Shown in pieces: positions 1 to 5,583 of a DNA stretch of 5,583 nt. The stretch comes from an uncultured Bacteroidales bacterium. GTDB taxonomy: Bacteria > Bacteroidota > Bacteroidia > Bacteroidales > Paludibacteraceae. The position numbers were made by a program, and so were the translations under genes. Each line of letters begins with the position of its first letter. Within the stretch, counting starts at the first letter, position 1. Location of the stretch: contig CAMOHN010000073.1 in the NCBI GenBank assembly GCA_946615455.1, positions 1 through 5,583 of the forward strand, read 5' to 3'. Under the pieces are notes generated by a model, which made no database searches, was not told the DNA's origin, and worked only from the letters and a program-made list of their open reading frames with translations.

Positions 1-50
1 ACGAACGAACAGCCGCACTAATCAACAACTTAGAGAACCAAACACTATGA
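1..50 (+). CDS. 3' end of an upstream gene, probably batD (partial)
   Basis: Reading from base 3, an open frame encodes the last 15 residues of a protein ending ...LINNLENQTL, with TGA at 48-50. This stop overlaps the batE ATG (47-49) in an ATGA arrangement, the usual sign of translationally coupled operon genes. In Bacteroides aerotolerance (Bat) operons the gene before batE is batD, a large membrane-anchored protein, so batD is the likely identity. That rests on gene order only, because 15 residues are too few to recognise the family. Confidence 0.6.
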   Translation, partial: ERTAALINNLENQTL

Positions 51-829
51 AACGCCTGAATTTATTCTTTCTCCTCCTGATAGCCGGCGGGCTGACGCTG
101 TCAGCACAGACGGCTTCGCCGACCACCTTGTTTGAGCAAGGCAATGCCTGCTATCAAGCCCAACAATATGATCAAGCCGCCACGCTCTACGAGCAGTGTC
201 TTACACCCATGAGCGAGTTGGTGTTGGACCGTCATGATCGTGCCCAAGTGTATTACAACTTGGGTAACGCACGCTACAAGCAAGGTCATCTCAGCCAAGC
301 CATCCTTGCCTACGAGCGTTGCCTGCGCCTGCAACCACGACACAAAGATGCCCGTTATAACCTTGCTTTAGCACAAAGCCGTATAACGGACAATCTGACG
401 GACAACTCATCGTTCTTTGTGGCTCAATGGGCTACCACTGTACGCAACTTGCTCACCGAGCAGGCGTGGACCTATTGGAGTATCGGTTTGTTCGTTCTGG
501 CACTGGCAGGTGTATTGCTGTTTGCCTTTTCGGGACAGGTATGGCTGCGCAAGACAGCTTTCCATACGGCATGGATGGTTCTGTTGCTGAGTATAGTCAC
601 GCTGTGCAATGCCGCCTCCATCAACCGCCGCGATACACGCCGCGCCGAAGCCATCATAACGCAAGGAGTACTCAATGCCAAGTCCTCGCCTGACCAAAGC
701 GGCACCGAGCTGTTCACCCTGCACGAAGGCACCAAGGTGACTATCACCGAGACCTTGGGCGAATGGTGCAACATCCGCGTGGGTAACAACGAGGGATGGA
801 TTCTGCTCACTCACCTCGAACGAATCTGA
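47..829 (+). CDS. batE: BatE-like aerotolerance protein (TPR + SH3b-like domain)
   Basis: A 260-residue exported, membrane-anchored protein. Residues 1-20 form a signal peptide, with likely cleavage after LSA. Two TPR units follow at about 27-55 and 66-98; the second has the typical YYNLGNARYKQG start and an acidic/aromatic helix B. Two hydrophobic helices lie near 142-163 and 172-190. The last 60 residues look like a bacterial SH3 domain (NAKSSPDQSG..., GEWCNIRVGNNEGWI). Signal peptide, TPRs, two membrane helices and SH3 in this order is the architecture of BatE, the last member of the Bacteroides aerotolerance operon (BatA-E). That operon is linked to oxygen or envelope-stress tolerance, but its biochemical role is unsettled. 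TPRs and SH3 suggest periplasmic protein or peptidoglycan binding. The ATG overlaps the preceding stop, so coupled translation is likely, and a strong hairpin 16 nt after the stop ends the operon. No frameshift or truncation is seen. Confidence 0.88.
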   Translation: MKRLNLFFLLLIAGGLTLSAQTASPTTLFEQGNACYQAQQYDQAATLYEQCLTPMSELVLDRHDRAQVYYNLGNARYKQGHLSQAILAYERCLRLQPRHKDARYNLALAQSRITDNLTDNSSFFVAQWATTVRNLLTEQAWTYWSIGLFVLALAGVLLFAFSGQVWLRKTAFHTAWMVLLLSIVTLCNAASINRRDTRRAEAIITQGVLNAKSSPDQSGTELFTLHEGTKVTITETLGEWCNIRVGNNEGWILLTHLERI

Positions 830-845
830 ACCACATCATATATGG

Positions 846-890
846 CACAAAGAAAGCCGAGAAACAAAATGTTTCTCGGCTTTCTTTGTG
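846..890. terminator. Bidirectional intrinsic terminator, perfect 21-bp hairpin
   Basis: Bases 846-866 and 870-890 are exact reverse complements separated by an AAA loop. The core is GCCGAGAAACA with its complement. The outer arm is A-rich on the left and T-rich on the right, so each strand's transcript has a GC-containing stem followed by UUUCUUU. It lies 16 nt past the batE stop and directly at the tRNA-Val 3' end; its right arm includes tRNA positions 72-73. It can therefore stop both convergent units. Confidence 0.9.
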
Positions 891-963
891 GGCGCTGACG
901 GATTCGAACCGCCGACCCTCTGCTTGTAGGGCAGATGCTCTAAACCAGCTGCGCTAAGCGCCC
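889..963 (-). tRNA. tRNA-Val (anticodon UAC)
   Basis: A 75-nt cloverleaf on the - strand. The acceptor stem is GGGCGCT/AGCGCCC with seven pairs, and the discriminator is A (889). The anticodon stem is TCTGC/GCAGA around the loop CCTACAA, with anticodon UAC at 928-926 (valine GUA/GUG). The T arm is GGCGG-TTCGAAT-CCGTC with one G-U pair. CCA is not encoded, since ACAA follows, so CCA would be added after processing. Two departures from the norm are visible: position 33 is C (base 929, normally U), and D-stem pair 12:23 is G-A (952/939). The gene has its own promoter about 27 nt upstream and ends in the bidirectional hairpin. Valine identity rests on the anticodon and A73. Confidence 0.9.
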
Positions 964-989
964 AATTACTTTTTCTCTCAAAAGCGGGT

Positions 990-1022
990 GCAAAAGTACA
1001 GGCTTTCGTGCAACCGACCAAA
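990..1022 (-). promoter_or_regulatory. Bacteroidetes-type promoter for tRNA-Val
   Basis: On the - strand, TTTG (1022-1019), a 20-nt spacer, then TACTTTTGC (998-990). This matches the Bacteroidetes primary-sigma consensus TTTG/N19-21/TAnnTTTG. Transcription should start near 984, giving a leader of about 20 nt before tRNA position 1 at 963. Confidence 0.85.
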
Positions 1023-1066
1023 TAATTGTGCCACTTTTTTGAAAAAACTTTGCAAGCAACTGAAAA

Positions 1067-1780
1067 TCAACCACGCCAAAAACGCGGTACATGCCAGTTC
1101 CAAAATCGAGTCTTGGTCAAGCGTGGCACAGGGATATAGAGCAACAATGCCGTAACCATACCCAAGACCAAACCGCCGCAGATATCCTCCAGAAAATGCT
1201 GGCTGAGATAGATGCGCGAGTAAGCCCCCGTCACAGCAGCCAACCAACAGAGCATCGGCACAATACCATAAATCAAGCACGCACGCACACGCTGTCCCGA
1301 ACGATTGTAGCGCGCTGTCGGCATACGCTTACTCAACCATGCGGTCAGCACTACACTCAAAACAAAGAAAAGGACAAAGAATGTGGTGGTATGGCCCGAT
1401 GGAAACGAATAGTATTTGCTCAGCGTCACGCCATCTACAAACGGCAACTGAACATCGGGATAATGCTCTGCAAAAAAGCGGTAGGGACGGTCAGTGTCAA
1501 ATACATACTTCAGCCGTTGCGACAACAAGCCCGAGACCACCAGCGAAGCGAGCATATAGACGCTCCAACCTGCCTTGTAGAACAACAGCAAGAAAACCAC
1601 AACATAGGGAATCCACTCACCTACCACCGTATAGTAACGGAAAAAGGAGTCCAATGCTGCAGTGTGTACACTGTTCATCCACAGGTGGATAACAGCCTTA
1701 TCAAAATGCATGCACACACAACCAGCTGCCACAGCCGTTGCCAGAGTGAGCAGCAAAAAAACAAGGTCACGGGTAAGCAT
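1067..1780 (-). CDS. PAP2-family membrane phosphatase
   Basis: A 237-residue polytopic inner-membrane protein with all three catalytic motifs of the PAP2/type 2 phosphatidic acid phosphatase family: K91-x6-R98-P99 (KYVFDTDRP), P127-S-G-H130, and S188-R189-x5-H195 followed by D199. H195 is the expected phospho-accepting nucleophile and H130 the acid/base; the active site faces the periplasm. Substrates in the family include undecaprenyl pyrophosphate, phosphatidylglycerol phosphate, phosphatidic acid and lipid A phosphates, and the sequence does not choose among them. About five or six hydrophobic helices are visible, the first directly after the start (MLTRDLVFLLL). The frame stays open upstream. 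ATG at 1780 was chosen because it sits 13 nt after the nuclease stop and just before the first helix; ATG at 1831 (254 aa, 38-bp overlap with the nuclease) is an alternative. It is the last gene of the four-gene operon. Having pssA in the operon fits a phospholipid role, by inference only. Confidence 0.87.
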   Translation of the reverse strand: MLTRDLVFLLLTLATAVAAGCVCMHFDKAVIHLWMNSVHTAALDSFFRYYTVVGEWIPYVVVFLLLFYKAGWSVYMLASLVVSGLLSQRLKYVFDTDRPYRFFAEHYPDVQLPFVDGVTLSKYYSFPSGHTTTFFVLFFVLSVVLTAWLSKRMPTARYNRSGQRVRACLIYGIVPMLCWLAAVTGAYSRIYLSQHFLEDICGGLVLGMVTALLLYIPVPRLTKTRFWNWHVPRFWRG

Positions 1781-1793
1781 GCAACGGTAGGAA

Positions 1794-3287
1794 TCAGTGC
1801 AGCGATTGCCCTTGGATTGAATAGGTGCCATGGTCGGGAGTTTGAATGACAAGATTGCCCTGCTGCCATACTTTACGAGCCGCAGGTGAAGGAGAAACAA
1901 GAGGGACATTATCAGCCGAAGTCTGCCCTCGGTCAGGCAAGAGCAAATAGAGTTCCTGCAGGCAGGCCCTTTTAGCAGTACTGCCACCTACCGACTCGAT
2001 GGTCAGTTGGGTGGTATGGGGTGGCACGGGGACGATATAATAGCGTTCGTGACGCGTCTCGTTGGTGACCTGTTCGGTCACAGAACGCAAAAGGCGGCTG
2101 TTATCTGCCCGTATGTCCAGTTGCATGGACGAAGCAGAATTGAAGGGCGAAGCCCGGACAATGAGATAGGCTGTATCAGGAATGAATAGGTCGTCAAACT
2201 CAATCGAGCCGTCAGTGGAACTTGCCCCCATCGTCACCGAAGCGGTGCCGTTGCCTTGCACTTTGCTGCTGACCGTTGCCACAGCCCGCAAAGCCGTCAG
2301 CGAAGCCGAGGGCACACTAAAGAGCGTATCCACACATACATTGCGACCAAGGTAACGGCTGAAATCGAACTGCGCCCGCTCGGGCAACATAGGTTCATCT
2401 ATCGCAGTACATGCAAGCGATGACAGACGGACGGGTTCGCCCTGATGATTACCCCAGATATATTCGACCAGTTCAGGATAGTCTATGTAGGGGTTGCGGT
2501 TGTGCTGTATAGACGAGATGACCGCCTGGCGGTTGCGCTCCTTGTCGCTTACCGGGTCTTGCCGGTGCCAACGGAGCAAGACCTCTTGCAGCCATGGCTG
2601 AAACACCAAGTAGCTGTCGCCGGACAAATAGGCGCTATACTTGTTTGCCCATGTCAGGTCCTGGTAGGCGGTGACGATATAGAAATAGGCGCGTGCAAAG
2701 TCACCTTTGTATTCGTCTTCCGGCTCATAAACGCGGTGCGAGGGATGTCCTTTCATGAAGCCTTGCCGCAGGGAACCGTTGGTGAACTTAACCACGCTAT
2801 CCACCACACCGGGGGGATAGTCGCTTTTGCCGGTCTGATTGGCACGGGCATCCGAAGGATTGAGGTGGTAGAGGTCTTTGTAGGCATCGTTGTTGTCCCC
2901 GCCCCACCATGATTTTGGAAAACAGTGTTCTATATTGAGTGAGCAGCCCGATTCGCCCGTCTTGTAGGGGTAATACCGCACCGAGTGGCTATACATATCC
3001 CACACCGTGCCACTGTCGGTCATGTCGGTCAGGGGAAAGGCCTGCCATGTTCCGTAGGCTTTCAAGTCGCCTTTTTTCCACTCGGGCGGGTTGTTGCTGC
3101 TATGGTACTGGTTGGCACCATACTGATAGCGTACACCACCGTTAATCGAATCGTGCAGAGCATCTTTGAGTGCCTTGTCCTGCAAACCGTCTATATGGGC
3201 ATAATAATTCGGGCGGATGGGTTCTGCCAACACAACAGCCGCAGCCGCCAACAGGGTCAGGCTACAGATTTGGAATGGTCGAGACAT
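1794..3287 (-). CDS. Secreted endonuclease I (EndA/NucM-like) with C-terminal beta-rich region
   Basis: A 497-residue exported nuclease. Residues 1-21 form a signal peptide (MSRPFQICSLTLLAAAAVVLA, cleavage before EP), which fixes the start although it lies 31 bp inside pssA. Residues about 25-285 match the endonuclease I family of beta-beta-alpha metal nucleases. NIEHCFPKSWW carries the general-base His121, and DLYHLNPSDARANQTGKSDYP carries the metal-binding and structural residues, including Asn150. EYKGDFARAYFYI and QHNRNPYIDYPELVEYIWG are conserved family blocks. Residues about 290-465 are beta-rich and resemble a jelly-roll accessory domain, possibly for binding carbohydrate or surface. 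The last 28 residues (KVW..GNLVI...GTYSIQGQ) resemble the short C-terminal tail common on exported Prevotella/Bacteroides proteins. It probably cleaves DNA, perhaps RNA too, in the periplasm or outside the cell for nutrient gain or defence against extracellular DNA. Canonical EndA is about 235 residues, so this is a long, multi-domain member. Confidence 0.9.
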   Translation of the reverse strand: MSRPFQICSLTLLAAAAVVLAEPIRPNYYAHIDGLQDKALKDALHDSINGGVRYQYGANQYHSSNNPPEWKKGDLKAYGTWQAFPLTDMTDSGTVWDMYSHSVRYYPYKTGESGCSLNIEHCFPKSWWGGDNNDAYKDLYHLNPSDARANQTGKSDYPPGVVDSVVKFTNGSLRQGFMKGHPSHRVYEPEDEYKGDFARAYFYIVTAYQDLTWANKYSAYLSGDSYLVFQPWLQEVLLRWHRQDPVSDKERNRQAVISSIQHNRNPYIDYPELVEYIWGNHQGEPVRLSSLACTAIDEPMLPERAQFDFSRYLGRNVCVDTLFSVPSASLTALRAVATVSSKVQGNGTASVTMGASSTDGSIEFDDLFIPDTAYLIVRASPFNSASSMQLDIRADNSRLLRSVTEQVTNETRHERYYIVPVPPHTTQLTIESVGGSTAKRACLQELYLLLPDRGQTSADNVPLVSPSPAARKVWQQGNLVIQTPDHGTYSIQGQSLH

Positions 3288-4000
3288 AGCTTGGTCAGGT
3301 TGAAAAGTACATACCACAAGATGCAGCCCGTTGCACTGAACAGCACGAACACGGGGCGCTCATAGTCTATCGCACGAAAGACGCAGAAGCCTATGATGAC
3401 CAGACAACCTGTCAGGAACAGATAGCGCGGACGATTGGCTGACCACGACAGGTCGTGGAACTTGAAGGAGAGCATGGGCAGTTCGCTGACCAGCAAATAA
3501 CAACTCGCCAGACTCAAACCGAGCAGCAGACAAGGGATGAGGTCAATGGTCGTAGCGCCGACGCTGACAGGGGCGGTCATGGCAAGGGGCATGGAAGTAA
3601 TGCCGCCCCAAAAGAGGGCATTAGCCGGTGTGGGCAGACCTATGAACGAGGTTTTCTGCCGCTCGTCAATATTGAACTTGGCCAGTCTGACCGCCGAAAA
3701 AGCCGCCATCAGCAATGCCAATAGACTCCACCAACCCAGCAACGGACGCAAGTAGCAAAAGAGCATCATGGCAGGAGCCAGACCAAAGGTGATGTCGTCT
3801 GCCAACGAGTCCATCTGTATGCCCATCGGACCACTCACACCGAGACGACGAGCAACCATACCGTCGAAGAAGTCAAACACAACGCCACCCAGCATAAAGA
3901 GGAAGGCATGCACAAATGCCCCTTGAGTGGCAAGCCATACAGCCAAACAGCCGCATAGCAGGTTGCAACAGGTTATTGCATTGGGAATGTGTCGTTTCAT
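3257..4000 (-). CDS. pssA: CDP-diacylglycerol-serine O-phosphatidyltransferase
   Basis: A 247-residue inner-membrane enzyme that transfers the phosphatidyl group from CDP-diacylglycerol to L-serine, giving phosphatidylserine, the precursor of phosphatidylethanolamine. The CDP-alcohol phosphatidyltransferase signature is complete: D43-x2-D46-G47-x2-A50-R51-x8-G60-x3-D64-x3-D68, within FDFFDGMVARR...MGIQMDSLADD. RLAKFNIDERQ and FIGLPTPANALF are characteristic of the type II PssA subgroup. The rest is hydrophobic, with about seven or eight helices. The frame is open 34 codons further upstream, but ATG 4000 is chosen: it begins MKRHIPNAIT as in the family and overlaps the transporter stop as ATGA. 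The 3' end overlaps the nuclease start by 31 bp out of frame. No phosphatidylserine decarboxylase gene (psd) is in the window, though it often neighbours pssA in Bacteroidetes. The enzyme call is firm. Confidence 0.93.
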   Translation of the reverse strand: MKRHIPNAITCCNLLCGCLAVWLATQGAFVHAFLFMLGGVVFDFFDGMVARRLGVSGPMGIQMDSLADDITFGLAPAMMLFCYLRPLLGWWSLLALLMAAFSAVRLAKFNIDERQKTSFIGLPTPANALFWGGITSMPLAMTAPVSVGATTIDLIPCLLLGLSLASCYLLVSELPMLSFKFHDLSWSANRPRYLFLTGCLVIIGFCVFRAIDYERPVFVLFSATGCILWYVLFNLTKLCLDHSKSVA

Positions 4001-5322
4001 AATATAGGCAATGTTATTTTTTTTCCGTAATCCGCATCCACCCGGCGGCGCACCACCTCGGTCACAACGAAAGTGAAAAGGAAAGTGGCAGCCACCATCC
4101 AAAAGAAATCGGTGTAGCCCAGCCGTACCTCAATCCAACCTGCCACAAAGCCGGGCAACATCATGCTCAATGCCATGAAAGCCGTGCAGATGGCATAGTG
4201 TGAGGTCTTGTATTCGCCCTCCGATATGTACATCATATAGAGCATATAAGCAGTAAAACCAAAGCCGTAGCCGAAGGTTTCAAAGGCAATGCCCGTCCCA
4301 AGGACATAGATATTGTCCGGTCGTGCGAGGGCAAACCACACATAGACCAGCGAGGGCAGTGTCAGAGCCAATGCCATGGGCCACAGGGCGCGTTTCAACC
4401 CCACCCGCGAAGCATACACTCCGCCGATGATACCTCCCGCCAACTGGGCAATAACCCCCACACCTCCATAGAGTATGCCCACCTTGAGCGTACTCAATCC
4501 CAAGCCCCCCGTTTCGGCTGTTCCAACAAGGAAAGGCTGACACATCTTGACCAAGAACCCTTCAGGTAAACGGTACAGTAGCATAAACAGAATGGCAATA
4601 CCTATGCCGGGTTTGGTGAAGAAGGTGGCAAACGCCGAGCCCATCTCGCGCCACGGACGGGTCTCGCCACTGCGCGGTGCATCCGCCTCAGGACGAGGCA
4701 ACACAAATGCATGGTAAAGCGTCACTATAAAGAATGCCACAGCGCAGACGCCGATAGTCACACGCCACGAATAGGGTATGTCGCCCGAACTTTCCTCCAC
4801 CAGACCGGCTATGGTGACCAGTACTCCCTGACCGAAAATCATAGAGATACGATAAAACGTGCTGCGTATGCCCACAAAACGCGCCTGACTGCTCGGACTA
4901 TGTGCCAGCATATAGAAACCGTCGGCAGCAATGTCATGCGTGGCAGAAGCAAAGGCCGTCAAGATGAAGAGTATCAGTGTGAAGGAGAAAATGCCTACGG
5001 GCGTCGTACAGGCAGCCATGGTCTGTGCCTCAGGGCGCGGCAAGGTCAGAAAGAGCAGGCACATGCCGGCGGTCATAAGCACCTGCATAATGACTATCCA
5101 CCAGCGTTTGGTGCGAACCGTGTCCACCAACGGTGCCCACAGCCCCTTCAAGAACCATGGGAAATAGAGCAGCGTGGTGAAAAAAGCCATGCTGTCATTT
5201 GGGACGCCCATCTTGGTGAACATCATCACCGAGATGTTATTGACCAAGAAATAAGGAATACCCTCGGCAAAATACAATGTGGGAACCCATACCCACGGCG
5301 AAGTTGATCGTGTTGTGTTCAA
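3997..5322 (-). CDS. AmpG-like MFS transporter (TTG start)
   Basis: A 441-residue, roughly 12-helix major facilitator superfamily permease of the inner membrane. AmpG-like signatures are SPWVWVPTLYFAEGIPY at the first helix, YFPWFLKGLWAPLVD (about 54-67) and FASATHDIAADGFYML (about 124-139). AmpG itself imports anhydro-muropeptides for cell-wall recycling; Bacteroidetes have several such paralogues and the substrate here cannot be read from sequence. The frame is open back to an ATG at 5544, but the operon promoter (5350-5382) lies inside that extension, so transcripts start near 5343. The only plausible in-frame initiator after that is TTG at 5320-5322, just before NTTRSTSPWVW, where homologues begin. 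The next Met codons lie after the first membrane helix. The gene leads the operon and its TGA overlaps the pssA ATG by 4 bp. Near its 3' end lies an A8 tract (T8 at 4017-4024). Confidence is high for MFS, moderate for AmpG-like and for the exact start. Confidence 0.85.
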   Translation of the reverse strand: MNTTRSTSPWVWVPTLYFAEGIPYFLVNNISVMMFTKMGVPNDSMAFFTTLLYFPWFLKGLWAPLVDTVRTKRWWIVIMQVLMTAGMCLLFLTLPRPEAQTMAACTTPVGIFSFTLILFILTAFASATHDIAADGFYMLAHSPSSQARFVGIRSTFYRISMIFGQGVLVTIAGLVEESSGDIPYSWRVTIGVCAVAFFIVTLYHAFVLPRPEADAPRSGETRPWREMGSAFATFFTKPGIGIAILFMLLYRLPEGFLVKMCQPFLVGTAETGGLGLSTLKVGILYGGVGVIAQLAGGIIGGVYASRVGLKRALWPMALALTLPSLVYVWFALARPDNIYVLGTGIAFETFGYGFGFTAYMLYMMYISEGEYKTSHYAICTAFMALSMMLPGFVAGWIEVRLGYTDFFWMVAATFLFTFVVTEVVRRRVDADYGKKITLPIL

Positions 5323-5349
5323 AGCGTTGTGTTTGTTTTGTATCAGCGG

Positions 5350-5382
5350 GCAAAAGTACAACCTATTTGCATTGTGTGCAAA
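5350..5382 (-). promoter_or_regulatory. Operon promoter for MFS-pssA-endonuclease-PAP2
   Basis: On the - strand, TTTG (5382-5379), a 20-nt spacer, then TACTTTTGC (5358-5350). This is the same arrangement as at the tRNA. The start site should be near 5343, about 20 nt before the TTG initiator at 5322. The leader is A-rich with no Shine-Dalgarno match, as is usual for Bacteroidetes. Confidence 0.83.
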
Positions 5383-5425
5383 CAAAATCGTACAGAGGCA
5401 TTTGCTTGCGTTTTGAGCGGCTCGC

Positions 5426-5457
5426 GTCTCGTTTTCGACAGGGGGTCGAAACAAGAC
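5426..5457. repeat. Imperfect inverted repeat between divergent promoters
   Basis: Arms 5426-5439 (GTCTCGTTTTCGAC) and 5445-5457 (GTCGAAACAAGAC) are reverse complements apart from one mismatch and one bulged T. The inner 7 bp (TTTCGAC/GTCGAAA) pair perfectly around the loop AGGGG. It sits 44 nt upstream of the - strand -33 element and 37 nt upstream of the + strand one. That position would suit a regulator-binding site for one or both promoters, but no regulator is identified. Confidence 0.4.
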
Positions 5458-5493
5458 AACCAATGCGAAAAAACGCAAAAAAAAGGGCTTTTC

Positions 5494-5525
5494 TTGCACA
5501 ATCACCATTTTTCGCCTACTTTTGC
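5494..5525 (+). promoter_or_regulatory. Bacteroidetes-type promoter for the rightward gene
   Basis: TTG (5494-5496), a 20-nt spacer, then TACTTTTGC (5517-5525) on the + strand. Start site expected near 5532, leaving a leader of about 43 nt before ATG 5575. A-tracts at 5468-5473 and 5477-5484 just upstream could act as an UP-like element. Confidence 0.8.
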
Positions 5526-5574
5526 GCGCATTTTTTAGGAACATAACACTGCAAATAATAAAACTACTATAACT

Positions 5575-5583
5575 ATGGCAGAA
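5575..5583 (+). CDS. 5' end of an unidentified gene (Met-Ala-Glu...)
   Basis: Only three codons (ATG GCA GAA) fall in the window, so the product cannot be identified. The start is supported by the promoter at 5494-5525 and by the A/T-rich leader (AATAATAAAACTACTATAACT) typical of well-expressed Bacteroidetes genes. It is transcribed divergently from the MFS operon. Confidence 0.6.

Noticed and set aside
836..1021. A 61-codon - strand ORF across the tRNA
   Set aside because: It spans the terminator hairpin, the whole tRNA and its promoter, so it is not a protein gene.
1031..1050. T6/A6 dyad after the PAP2 gene as a terminator
   Set aside because: The pairing is only A-T over 6 bp around a single base and cannot form a stable hairpin.
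1091..1849. A 252-codon + strand ORF opposite the PAP2 gene
   Set aside because: It is antisense to a gene with complete PAP2 motifs, has low-complexity Gln/His/Arg-rich composition, no recognisable domain and no promoter; it is a shadow frame.
2445..2912. A 155-codon + strand ORF opposite the nuclease
   Set aside because: It is the complement of the conserved endonuclease I blocks; the Val-rich composition reflects reverse-strand codons of Asn/Asp/Tyr.
4711..5307. A 198-codon + strand ORF opposite the MFS gene
   Set aside because: Charged, His/Gln/Arg-rich translation antisense to hydrophobic helices, with no domain and no upstream promoter.
5323..5544. ATG-initiated extension of the MFS protein
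   Set aside because: It contains the operon promoter and has no transporter-like sequence; it is best read as intergenic DNA.
1..5583. CRISPR array, insertion sequence, att site or prophage signs
   Set aside because: No regularly spaced repeats, terminal inverted repeats, transposase or integrase reading frames, or tRNA-end duplication were found in the window.

Overview
The window reads as chromosomal DNA of a Bacteroidales bacterium, perhaps Prevotella-like; the genus is a guess. The main evidence is three promoters of the Bacteroidetes primary-sigma type (TTTG or TTG, a 20-nt spacer, then TACTTTTGC). Supporting signs are start sites without clear Shine-Dalgarno sequences, a BatE-type aerotolerance protein, and a secreted endonuclease with the C-terminal tail style of Prevotella/Bacteroides exported proteins.

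Layout. On the + strand, the last 15 codons of an upstream gene (probably batD) overlap the ATG of batE by four bases; batE (47-829) ends this left operon. A perfect 21-bp hairpin (846-890) follows and serves as a terminator in both directions. The facing tRNA-Val(UAC) gene (889-963, - strand) ends in its arm and has its own promoter at 990-1022. Next comes a compact four-gene - strand operon, transcribed right to left: an AmpG-like MFS transporter (5322-3997, TTG start), pssA (4000-3257, ATGA overlap), a secreted endonuclease I (3287-1794, 31-bp out-of-frame overlap with pssA) and a PAP2 membrane phosphatase (1780-1067, 13-nt gap). The intergenic region 5323-5574 carries this operon's promoter, an imperfect inverted repeat, and a divergent + strand promoter. 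That second promoter serves a gene of which only the first three codons (Met-Ala-Glu) are in the window.

How the parts may work together. The operon combines envelope and scavenging functions: solute import, phosphatidylserine synthesis, extracellular or periplasmic DNA cleavage, and dephosphorylation of a lipid pyrophosphate or phosphate at the inner membrane. A joint pathway is not evident; the tight overlaps argue for co-expression. No strong terminator is seen after the PAP2 gene, so operon transcripts may run through the tRNA gene to the shared hairpin.

No mobile element, CRISPR array or clearly new system is visible. The points most worth checking are the tRNA-Val with C33 and a D-stem mismatch, the A8 slippery tract at the MFS/pssA junction whose -1 shift would fuse the two proteins, the short sorting-like tail of the nuclease, and the non-ATG start of the transporter.
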